A DNA stretch of 47,109 nucleotides from Actinomycetes bacterium. Lineage in GTDB: Bacteria; Actinomycetota; Acidimicrobiia; Acidimicrobiales; Palsa-688. The stretch is from assembly GCA_021799445.1 (NCBI GenBank), contig JAJZAM010000005.1, positions 1 to 47,109 of the forward strand, read 5' to 3'. Below are positions 41,434-47,109 of the stretch, one piece after another. Each line of letters begins with the position of its first letter. Positions within the stretch are counted from its first letter, which is position 1. Under the pieces are notes generated by a model. It worked only from the letters and a program-made list of their open reading frames with translations, was not told the DNA's origin and ran no database searches. A program made the translations under genes and the position numbers.

Positions 41434-42937
41434 CCTCCCGAGGTGCGTCGGAACGCAGCGGGCGGGCGGCGGTCCGTTCGCGCCAGATCACCCCTGCCTC
41501 GCACTCTGGGATGCAGGTCGGACAGCGGGGGTCTCGCAGGTACGGCTTCGCACCCGACGAGAGATCGGGTCGCCAAAACTGAAGGAGGGCGCGGGCCACG
41601 GACGGCGACAACGGGACGGGCGCGCTGAGGTGCTCCTTCACCACCTCGGCGGCGAGCATGGTTCCGGCGGCACACGAGACGAACGGGGCCGAGAAAGTTT
41701 CCGTTCTGCCTCGGGGTCCCAGCAGGGCGCCACGGACGCGTTCCCCGGTGGTGCCGCACTCGCCGGTATCCGCCCACGCAACGGCGTCCTCCAGATCGGC
41801 GCCGACCTCCTCCGCCAGGTGGCGCTGCTCGTCCGGAGTGGCCTCCCGGAACCGCCGCCGGAGTTCGTCGTCGGGCGTCGTGGTGTCGGGCGGGTTGTAG
41901 CAACGGGCGCAGGGCCCTCCCATCCGGGGATCGCAGCGCACCACCTCGGCCCGCAGCTCTTTGGTGGACCCCATGAGAAGCGACTCGGGCCAGAGGCTTT
42001 GCACGGCGAGACGGCTCGGGTTGGTGTCGACGGCACACAGGATTCGCCGGTGCGGTCGACCAGTGGACTCGATAGGTCCGTCATGGGCGTCCCACGCGAT
42101 GGAGCCGGCTCCGTTCAGCAGATCGCGCGCGGTCGACGCCTTGGGCATCCCGAGATGGGCGCGGCCAAAGAGCATGTACCTGTTGAGGTTCGTGATGTCG
42201 ACCCCCTCCTCGTCGCCGTCGACGAGGAGGACGCGACCGGAGACGCCGTCGGTGGCCCAGAGCAGGTTGGCGCAGATGCACCCGACCGCACCGACACCGG
42301 CAAGGGTCTCGTCCAGGACGATGGACGGGATTGCGGCGTGGCCGCCTTGGATGAATGTGGTGTCGGACTGGTGGGACCAGAGCGTGTAGAAGGCGGCGGC
42401 GGTGGGCGGGTACTTGGCGGGGTCTATGTGGACGAGCTTGAAGACCTCGCCCACGGCCATGGCCGCGGCGATGTAGGGACCGAAGGGCAGGGTCGAGGAG
42501 GGGGCGGCGGCGACGGCCCGGTCACGGGCGAAGCCTCCACACCACCCTTCGCCATACACGCGAACACCGTCGGATACGGCACCGCCGGAACCGACCACGA
42601 GCCGCACATCGCCACGATGGTGGCCGAAGTCGACCGGGACGACGTTGAGCGCGGCGGCACCGTGACGCAACCTGTCTCGAAGCCCACCGGCGTCGCCGGC
42701 CAGCGGGGAGAGCCGCACACGCAGGTGCACGTCCGATGGACAGGCCACGGAGACGGCCGAGACCACCCGGTCCAACCGCACAAGCATGTTGAGAAGGGCC
42801 CACGCGGTGTGCTGCACGGCCGGGGACCCGGCTACGTCCGCGGGGATCTCCAGCGAGACGGCGACAGGAGTCGCCGAATCCATCGGGCCGACCACACCGC
42901 GAACGTCGATTTCGTGGCGGGAGGAGACGGCGTCCAT
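41420..42937 (-). CDS. E1-like ThiF-family adenylyltransferase
   Basis: A 505-residue protein. Residues 1-200 are an N-terminal region related to inactive E1 halves (PFGPYIAAAMAVGEVFKLV at about 151-169). The adenylation domain follows: nucleotide loop AGVGAVGCICAN (213-224), VLLVDGDEEGVDITNLNRYM (237-255) with the usual Asp, Asn and Arg, and NPSR near 306. Zinc cysteines are C343/C346 and C472/C475. C394 (GECGTTGE) or C422 (FVSCAAG) may form the thioester with the ubiquitin-like protein. ATG 42937 has GGAG at six bases; it overlaps the JAMM gene by 106 bp. Confidence 0.87.
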   Translation of the reverse strand: MDAVSSRHEIDVRGVVGPMDSATPVAVSLEIPADVAGSPAVQHTAWALLNMLVRLDRVVSAVSVACPSDVHLRVRLSPLAGDAGGLRDRLRHGAAALNVVPVDFGHHRGDVRLVVGSGGAVSDGVRVYGEGWCGGFARDRAVAAAPSSTLPFGPYIAAAMAVGEVFKLVHIDPAKYPPTAAAFYTLWSHQSDTTFIQGGHAAIPSIVLDETLAGVGAVGCICANLLWATDGVSGRVLLVDGDEEGVDITNLNRYMLFGRAHLGMPKASTARDLLNGAGSIAWDAHDGPIESTGRPHRRILCAVDTNPSRLAVQSLWPESLLMGSTKELRAEVVRCDPRMGGPCARCYNPPDTTTPDDELRRRFREATPDEQRHLAEEVGADLEDAVAWADTGECGTTGERVRGALLGPRGRTETFSAPFVSCAAGTMLAAEVVKEHLSAPVPLSPSVARALLQFWRPDLSSGAKPYLRDPRCPTCIPECEAGVIWRERTAARPLRSDAPREDAGQ

Positions 42938-43413
42938 AGGTTTCTCCTGAAGTCGAGGATGGACGGGACGAGGAGGATCAGGCCGGGTGCCTCGTCGGCG
43001 GCGAGGGGAACCCACGCGTCCTCGGTCCTGACGTGCACGAGACTCTCCGTCGGCGACGGCCGGCCGACCGCATGCTCTGGAAGGACGATCGAGAAGGCTC
43101 CGTGGCGCTGGGAGTACGCCATCTGGTCGTCTCGGCCCGAGTGGTGGAGGCCGAGTCCGCCGTGGGTGTGGACCTGGGCCAAACGGACCATGCCGGATCG
43201 CCGGAAGTGGGTGCCCGCCTCGCGCATCTGATCGGGGGACACCGTGTAGTAACCGGGTTCACAGGTGGCGTCGGGGATCGTCAACGTCGTGACGACGGCG
43301 TCGTCGCCGAGGCGATACCCGTCGAGAAAGGCGATGCGCTCGACGCCGGGCCGTTGCCGGGCGAACTGGTCAAGGAGCGACTCCCAAACGGACTCAGGTA
43401 GGACGAGGCGCAT
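42832..43413 (-). CDS. JAMM/JAB-family isopeptidase
   Basis: A 193-residue protein with a complete JAMM zinc motif: Glu25 (GVERIAFLDG), then His82-Thr-His84, seven residues, Ser92, two residues, Asp95 (HTHGGLGLHHSGRDD). Such enzymes cleave after the C-terminal glycines of ubiquitin-like proteins, either maturing the precursor or removing it from targets. The Ubl of this operon ends Gly-Gly-Ala and would need loss of one residue. Residues beyond about 160 overlap the E1 gene in another frame and are rich in Arg, Ser and Trp, so they may add little. The ATG overlaps the E2 stop by 20 bp. Confidence 0.88.
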   Translation of the reverse strand: MRLVLPESVWESLLDQFARQRPGVERIAFLDGYRLGDDAVVTTLTIPDATCEPGYYTVSPDQMREAGTHFRRSGMVRLAQVHTHGGLGLHHSGRDDQMAYSQRHGAFSIVLPEHAVGRPSPTESLVHVRTEDAWVPLAADEAPGLILLVPSILDFRRNLWTPSPPATKSTFAVWSARWIRRLLSPSRWRSPRT

Positions 43414-43927
43414 CGGGACCGATGTAGTGGGGAGGAGAGAGAACCGCGGCCAGGCGGCTCAGGGTTGCGGCGACGGTGTGCCGTCCCTGCTGCCACCTCT
43501 GGCTCTCGGTCGGGGAATGGTTGGACATGTAGTACTCGGCGGTCATGCTGAAGCACACGAGCTGGCCTTCGACCGACTGGCCCTGCCCGTTGGTGTACCG
43601 GTAGCTGTCGTGGAGGGCGAGCCAGCCGGGGTGGGAGAGCTTTGGCCACCACGTGGTGCCGGCCCGGGCGCGGGGCCATCCCTCCGTCCGGGCGACGATG
43701 AGAACGGTCGGCGGGAACGCGTCGTAGTACTCGGCTCCGAGGCGGAAGTGGTACGGCTCGGTCGTGCCGTCGGGACGTTGGGCCGGGATTGACACGACGG
43801 AGTGCAGGGGGTCGACGACCACCCGGCTCCAACCGTTGGAGTCGAGGTCGCGGTTCGCCCAGTACGTGTCCAGGTGGCGATGAAACGTTCGCGCCGCCAC
43901 CTCAGGGTCGACCGGCGGGAGGAGCAA
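43394..43927 (-). CDS. E2-like ubiquitin-conjugating-fold protein
   Basis: A 177-residue protein with one cysteine, Cys125 in QLVCFSMTAEYY, the likely thioester site. The order HFRLGAEYYDAFPPTVLIVA followed by WPKLSHPGWLALHDSYRY and the Cys segment fits the strand-loop-Cys layout of prokaryotic E2 proteins. Identity rests mainly on this pattern and on the Ubl, E1 and JAMM neighbours. The start is TTG 43927, three bases after the Ubl stop, with GGAGG in the Ubl tail as ribosome-binding site, so the two are coupled. Confidence 0.75.
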   Translation of the reverse strand: MLLPPVDPEVAARTFHRHLDTYWANRDLDSNGWSRVVVDPLHSVVSIPAQRPDGTTEPYHFRLGAEYYDAFPPTVLIVARTEGWPRARAGTTWWPKLSHPGWLALHDSYRYTNGQGQSVEGQLVCFSMTAEYYMSNHSPTESQRWQQGRHTVAATLSRLAAVLSPPHYIGPDAPRPT

Positions 43928-43930
43928 GGC

Positions 43931-44218
43931 TCAGGCGCCTCCTTGGCCGCCGGCGAAGTCCCACACGAGCCCCCGGCAGTGCGTCTCCTCGTACTGGCGC
44001 AGGCGCTCGTCGAGGTGGGCGAACACGTCGTCGCCGTTGGCCTCACAGCGAAGCCGGTCGTCCTCTCGGCGCTCGCGGTGGAGGTAGTTCGCGTACAGAT
44101 CATCGACGACCACTTTGACCAGGGGCTCGGGCTCCGCTGACAGGTGGTACACGCTCCCGTCGTCCTCGTCGTGGACGGTGACGATGAGATCGTGGTCGTG
44201 GGGCGTTTGGTCGGGCAT
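43931..44218 (-). CDS. Ubiquitin-like protein with Gly-Gly-Ala end
   Basis: A 95-residue protein that fits a single beta-grasp fold: two N-terminal strands (DLIVTVHDED, SVYHLSAEP), a central helix (VKVVVDDLYANYLHR), later strands and a flexible tail WDFAGGQGGA. Removal of the final Ala would expose Gly-Gly, as in ubiquitin precursors. Fold assignment is an inference from strand order and the operon, since sequence similarity to ubiquitin is not visible. GGGAGG precedes ATG 44218. It is the first gene of the operon. Confidence 0.75.
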   Translation of the reverse strand: MPDQTPHDHDLIVTVHDEDDGSVYHLSAEPEPLVKVVVDDLYANYLHRERREDDRLRCEANGDDVFAHLDERLRQYEETHCRGLVWDFAGGQGGA

Positions 44219-44247
44219 CTTGACCTCCCGAGGACTTTCCGAGTGAT

Positions 44248-44293
44248 GTTGGTAACACTGACATCCATATCTTAGCACGTTGCTGTTACTGAC
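44248..44293 (-). promoter_or_regulatory. Promoter of the ubiquitin-like operon with two operator-like dyads
   Basis: On the minus strand, TGCTAAGAT (44277-44269) is an extended -10; the -35 is weak. The 15-mers GTTGCTGTTACTGAC (44279-44293) and GTTGGTAACACTGAC (44248-44262) bracket it, 31 bp apart, about three helical turns. Both match the dyad at the XRE gene (41413) in GT, T6 and ACTGAC. Occupancy would cover the spacer and the transcript start, so the XRE protein probably represses here. Confidence 0.6.
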
Positions 44294-44464
44294 GTCCCGG
44301 TGGACCGACGCTCACCGACCATCACGGGGCGCCCGAGGCCGAGGAGGTAGGTCCGCACTGACTGGGCGCGTCGCGCCTGGGTCCTGACAGGTGTTGGGCG
44401 CCGCGCAGGATGAGCATGGTGGCGTCACGGCTGGTGAGGATGGCTCGGGTGCACCCTGAGCGTG

Positions 44465-44497
44465 AAAAGGCCCGCCAGGCACAGCCGGGCGGGCCTT
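44465..44497 (-). terminator. Intrinsic terminator
   Basis: AAGGCCCGCC (44467-44476) and GGCGGGCCTT (44488-44497) form a perfect 10-bp stem with an 11-base loop. Read on the minus strand it is followed by TTTT, so it ends the transcript of the gene finishing at 44517, about 20 bp earlier. It also insulates the Ubl operon from that transcript. Confidence 0.85.
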
Positions 44498-44516
44498 GTG
44501 CTGGGTGGTGGTGTGG

Positions 44517-45041
44517 TCAGCTGGGAGGGTCGGCGAGCTCGGGGAGCTCGGATCGCTGGGTGACGTATCGGCTGTAGCGTCGGCGGGCGGCAGAGGTGGT
44601 GATCCCGATGCGTTCGGCGAGCTGCTCCCAGCTGTAGTGGTGGGCGCGGGCGCACCAGACGGTGTCGGGGATGCGGCTGTCGACCTCGGCGAGGATGCTG
44701 GCGAGCACCGAGAGTCGAGCGCCGGGGTCTTGGGGTGATCCTCCGCGTAGGTCGACCAAGACGGCGGTGATGTCGTCGAGGAGGGCGCCAGAGGCGCTGT
44801 CGGTGTAGGCGATGGCGGTGCGGTCGAGGTAGGGGTAGGGGTAGGGGGCGCAGTCCAGTGGAGCGTGTTGTTGTCCTGGGGCGGCGGGCGGGTAGGAGGA
44901 CCAGGGGTCGTATCCCGGAAAGGCGATCCTCGCCAGGACTGCTCGGGTCGGGGGTGGCGACGTTCTGGCTGACGTGGCGCCGGTGGCGGTAGTTGCCTTG
45001 GGCTTGGACAGCCAGAGCTTGGCTTGGCTTACGCCCCTCAC
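44517..45041 (-). CDS. Small HTH-like protein linked to a transposition ATPase
   Basis: A 174-residue protein with a Pro- and Tyr-rich middle (YPPAAPGQQH, CAPYPYPYLDRT) and a C-terminal helix-turn-helix-like segment (WEQLAERIGITTSAARRRYS). GTG 45041 overlaps the stop of the ATPase gene (GTGA), so it belongs to that transcript. No exact family is recognised. A role as DNA-binding accessory factor of the element is inferred from its position only. Confidence 0.65.
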   Translation of the reverse strand: MRGVSQAKLWLSKPKATTATGATSARTSPPPTRAVLARIAFPGYDPWSSYPPAAPGQQHAPLDCAPYPYPYLDRTAIAYTDSASGALLDDITAVLVDLRGGSPQDPGARLSVLASILAEVDSRIPDTVWCARAHHYSWEQLAERIGITTSAARRRYSRYVTQRSELPELADPPS

Positions 45042-45853
45042 TCCGCGCTCACCTCCGCGACTGCTGCTCGTGCGGCAGACTCGTCGACGATCGCCTTTCC
45101 GGCCGAGAAGGTCGCGACGAGGCTCTGTACGCAGAGGTTGTTGACCATCCTGGGAAGCCCCCTCGAGACCTGGTGGATGAGCGCGACCGCGTCCTCGGAG
45201 AACAACGTGTCGGCCCGACCGGCGAAACGCAGGTGGGAGGAGATGTAACTCCCGCACTCCGCCAGATCGAGCGGGGCGACCTGGTAGCGCAGCCCGACGC
45301 GCTGGTCGAGTGCGACGAGGGACCCGAGGTGCAAGCGGCGCCTCAAAGTCGGCTGGCCCAATAGAATCATCGAGAAGCGGCTCTCGGCATCCATGCCGTC
45401 ATTCGACAGGCACCGCAGTCCTTCGAGCACCTCGGCGTCCACCAGGTGGGTCTCGTCACAGACCAGGACTACCGACTTGCCCCGTTCTGCGTGCTCGGTG
45501 GCGATGAGCTCCTGGGTCTGGGGGATGAGAGCGGCACGATGGAAGCGTGGCATGCCACCTAGGGCGGTGACGATCGATGCGTACATGCCCCGCAGGCCAA
45601 CCCCTGGGGTGCCCAAGTAGATCGTCGTGTGACGCGAAGCGTCGAGGGCCGAGGTGGCCGCGCGGGCAGCCACGGTCTTGCCCGATCCGCACTCACCGGT
45701 GATAACCCCGATCATCTTCTCCGCGATGCAATAGGAGATCCTCGCTGTTGCCTCTGAATGCCCGCGATAGGGATGCAGCGCCTGGGGCGGGATGTCCTTG
45801 CCGAAGGGCGCCCGGGAAAAGCCGTAGTGCGCCCTGATCAACTCGATGCTCAT
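45038..45853 (-). CDS. ExeA/TniB-like AAA ATPase, transposition helper
   Basis: A 271-residue AAA ATPase with Walker A GECGSGKT at 53-60 and Walker B VVLVCDETH at 128-136; HYGFSRAPFGKDI near the N-terminus and VNNLCVQSLVATFSAGK near the C-terminus match ExeA-like proteins encoded beside DDE transposases. Such ATPases select target DNA or activate the transposase. ATG 45853 overlaps the stop of the transposase fragment (ATGA), which shows the original two-gene order. Confidence 0.85.
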   Translation of the reverse strand: MSIELIRAHYGFSRAPFGKDIPPQALHPYRGHSEATARISYCIAEKMIGVITGECGSGKTVAARAATSALDASRHTTIYLGTPGVGLRGMYASIVTALGGMPRFHRAALIPQTQELIATEHAERGKSVVLVCDETHLVDAEVLEGLRCLSNDGMDAESRFSMILLGQPTLRRRLHLGSLVALDQRVGLRYQVAPLDLAECGSYISSHLRFAGRADTLFSEDAVALIHQVSRGLPRMVNNLCVQSLVATFSAGKAIVDESAARAAVAEVSAE

Positions 45854-46131
45854 CGTTGCTCTCCTTGCTCGTCGTCTGGCCCCTCCATCTCGGTGAGCCC
45901 TTCCTCGCTGCTCGGCCTCGTGAGGCCCGCGTATTCGATGCGCCGGCCCAAGAGCTCGGCCTCGCGCTGGGCAGCGACGAGGCCGAGGTAGTCGATGCCC
46001 GTCGGTGTCGGATGAGGGGCGGCCTCGGGGCGGGCCTTCGGGTGGGTGTGGCGGCTGATGCGGACCGGGACCGCCTTGCCCATCGGGCGGCCCTCGAAGC
46101 GCACCTCGATGTCGGTCAAGTCGAACGGGTC
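45850..46131 (-). pseudogene. C-terminal fragment of a Mu/Tn552-type transposase
   Basis: The fragment reads DPFDLTDIEVRFEGRPMGKA, then VRISRHTHPKARPE and TGIDYLGLVAAQREAELLG, which is the beta-barrel C-terminal end of DDE transposases paired with ExeA/TniB ATPases. In frame it is preceded by a TAG (46132-46134) and no catalytic domain follows upstream. The DNA beyond 46131 is unrelated, so the gene was cut there, probably by insertion of the recombinase element to the right. An ATG at 46119 could still start a short product. Confidence 0.72.
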
Positions 46132-46224
46132 CTATGTACGAGACCGCGTTATGGGGTTTGGCGGAGCTCGAGAGGGCGTCAGGGACCACTTTTGGCCCCG
46201 TGGGTGCTGCATAATTCCCGCTTC

Positions 46225-47109
46225 TCAGAGGCCGGAGAGAAAGGCGAGTAAGGGGTCGGCCGGCCGGTAGCGGCCCGGTTTGACGTTGAGGGGCCGAGTA
46301 CGTTCGAGCGCTCGCTCCTTGATGGACAAGTCGCCGTGGAGGTAAATCCTCTGAGTTGTCGCGACGTTCTCATGTCCCAGCCACAAAGCGATCACGGCGC
46401 TGTCACAACCCGACTGCAGCAAGGACATGGCGCAGGTGTGCCTTAGAACGTGGGGTGTGGGGTGCTTGGTGCGGATCGAAGAGCCGCGCTGGGCAGCAGT
46501 GGCGGTGTGCTTGGCGACGAGGCACCCGAGCGCGCTGCGGCTGAGCTGGCTCCCCTGGCGGGTGGGGAACAAGGGGTCGCCGGCTGACCCACCGCGCTCT
46601 TTCATCCACGCCGCCAGGAGCCCGACGGTCTCTTTTGCCAAGGGCGTGGACCGCTCCTTGCGCCCTTTGCCTCTGCAGTGGACATGGGCCCCGGTGCGGA
46701 GCTCCACGTCGCCTATGCGCAGGCCGGTGAGTTCCGAGGCCCGGAGGCCGGTCTGCACGGCGACGTCGAGCAAAGCGTGGTCCCGTCGCCCTGTCCAGGT
46801 GCTCCGGACTGGGGCGGCGATGAGGGCCTCGGCCTCGGCATGGTCGAGATAGCGCACCTCCTTTCGTTGGCAGCGTTTCGTTGGTATTTCGAGCACCCGG
46901 GCGATGAGCAAGGCGTGCTCGGGGTGCCGTAGGGCGGCATATCGGAAGAAGGAGTGGACCGCCGCCAGCCGGGCGTTGCGGGTGTGGCGCTCCTGCTCAA
47001 GGTAGTTGAGGAAGTCGCCAACCAGTTGGGCGTCCAGGTCCGAGATGTCCAGCCTGCTGGGCTGCTTGCCGGTCCGCGACTGGGCGAACTGCAAGAGCAG
47101 GCGCCAGGC
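46225..47109 (-). CDS. Tyrosine recombinase/integrase (5' end outside the window)
   Basis: At least 294 residues of a site-specific recombinase. The N-terminal SAM-like core-binding part (DLDAQLVGDFLNYLEQ) is followed by the catalytic set: Arg in TGLRASELTG, Lys in GKGRKER, His-x-x-Arg in HVLRHTCAM, His in LGHENVATTQ and Tyr in RIYLH. The frame is open to the window end, so the true start lies beyond 47109. The sequence resembles recombinases found in sets of three in mobile elements. The 93 bp between it and the transposase fragment are likely an element end. Confidence 0.88.
   Translation of the reverse strand, partial: AWRLLLQFAQSRTGKQPSRLDISDLDAQLVGDFLNYLEQERHTRNARLAAVHSFFRYAALRHPEHALLIARVLEIPTKRCQRKEVRYLDHAEAEALIAAPVRSTWTGRRDHALLDVAVQTGLRASELTGLRIGDVELRTGAHVHCRGKGRKERSTPLAKETVGLLAAWMKERGGSAGDPLFPTRQGSQLSRSALGCLVAKHTATAAQRGSSIRTKHPTPHVLRHTCAMSLLQSGCDSAVIALWLGHENVATTQRIYLHGDLSIKERALERTRPLNVKPGRYRPADPLLAFLSGL

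Noticed and set aside
41411-43231. A 606-codon plus-strand frame opposite the E1 gene
   Set aside because: The minus-strand frame holds clear ThiF and zinc motifs; the plus-strand frame shows low-complexity Gly/Arg/Asp content.
40539-44218. CBASS type II system
   Set aside because: E1, E2 and JAB functions also occur in CBASS, but no CD-NTase or effector gene is present and a separate Ubl gene is.
40539-44218. PRTRC plasmid gene set
   Set aside because: PRTRC also has ThiF, JAB and Ubl-like proteins, but no ParB-like or other PRTRC members are seen.

Overview
The window is high-GC DNA with tightly packed, often ATGA/GTGA-overlapping genes, many GTG starts, F420-type luciferase-like oxidoreductases and several promoters lying almost on the start codon. 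This fits an actinobacterium, perhaps Acidimicrobiia or a relative. That placement is an inference from gene content; no rRNA or other marker gene is present.

Region 1 (about 0.5-35.5 kb) is a large CoA-ester catabolic island. It holds three crotonases, three acyl-CoA dehydrogenase-family proteins, three class III (CaiB/BaiF) CoA transferases, four 3-hydroxyacyl-CoA dehydrogenases, two acyl-CoA ligases, one thiolase, one SDR, three LLM flavin/F420 oxidoreductases, a split AtuA pair, a MaoC protein, a TcuA-like flavoprotein, a tandem CMD-domain protein, two FadR-type GntR regulators and a ribose-type (CUT2) ABC importer. It reads as several consecutive operons: 1.9-8.2 kb (GntR, AtuA pair, MaoC, ACAD, LLM, CoA transferase); 8.4-13 kb; 13-17 kb (importer); 17.2-25.2 kb (ligase to second GntR); 25.2-29.4 kb; 29.5-35.5 kb. 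The likely logic is import, CoA activation or CoA transfer, dehydrogenation, hydration, 3-hydroxy oxidation and thiolysis of a branched, cyclic or terpenoid carboxylic acid. The substrate cannot be read from the sequence.

Region 2 (35.5-40.4 kb) is a scarred junction. A 1458-bp ISL3-family insertion sequence with perfect 29-bp terminal inverted repeats and a dead transposase sits between a 5' gene stump and a 3' gene stump that belong to different genes, with no target duplication. This points to an IS-mediated deletion. To its right are two intact genes recognisable as mesaconyl-CoA C1-C4 CoA transferase and mesaconyl-C4-CoA hydratase, followed by a frameshifted MaoC dehydratase on the other strand.

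Region 3 (40.5-44.3 kb, minus strand) is the most interesting part: a compact operon reading ubiquitin-like protein (ending Gly-Gly-Ala), E2-like protein with one cysteine, JAMM/JAB peptidase, E1-like ThiF enzyme, XRE repressor-like protein and ImmA/IrrE metallopeptidase. It looks like a complete bacterial ubiquitin-like conjugation pathway with its own regulatory pair. Three matching 15-bp dyads lie in the operon promoter and at the XRE gene start, suggesting autoregulation by the XRE protein and release by the peptidase. Similar Ubl-E2-E1-JAB sets are known or predicted in anti-phage defence (Bil-type); the linked XRE/ImmA switch is the less familiar part.

Region 4 (44.5-47.1 kb, minus strand) is mobile-element material: an intrinsic terminator, a small HTH-like protein, an ExeA/TniB-like ATPase, the C-terminal end of its transposase, and a tyrosine recombinase running off the window. 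At the far left, three perfect 23-bp tandem repeats and a TTGACA-ending tip look like the end of an IS21-type element.
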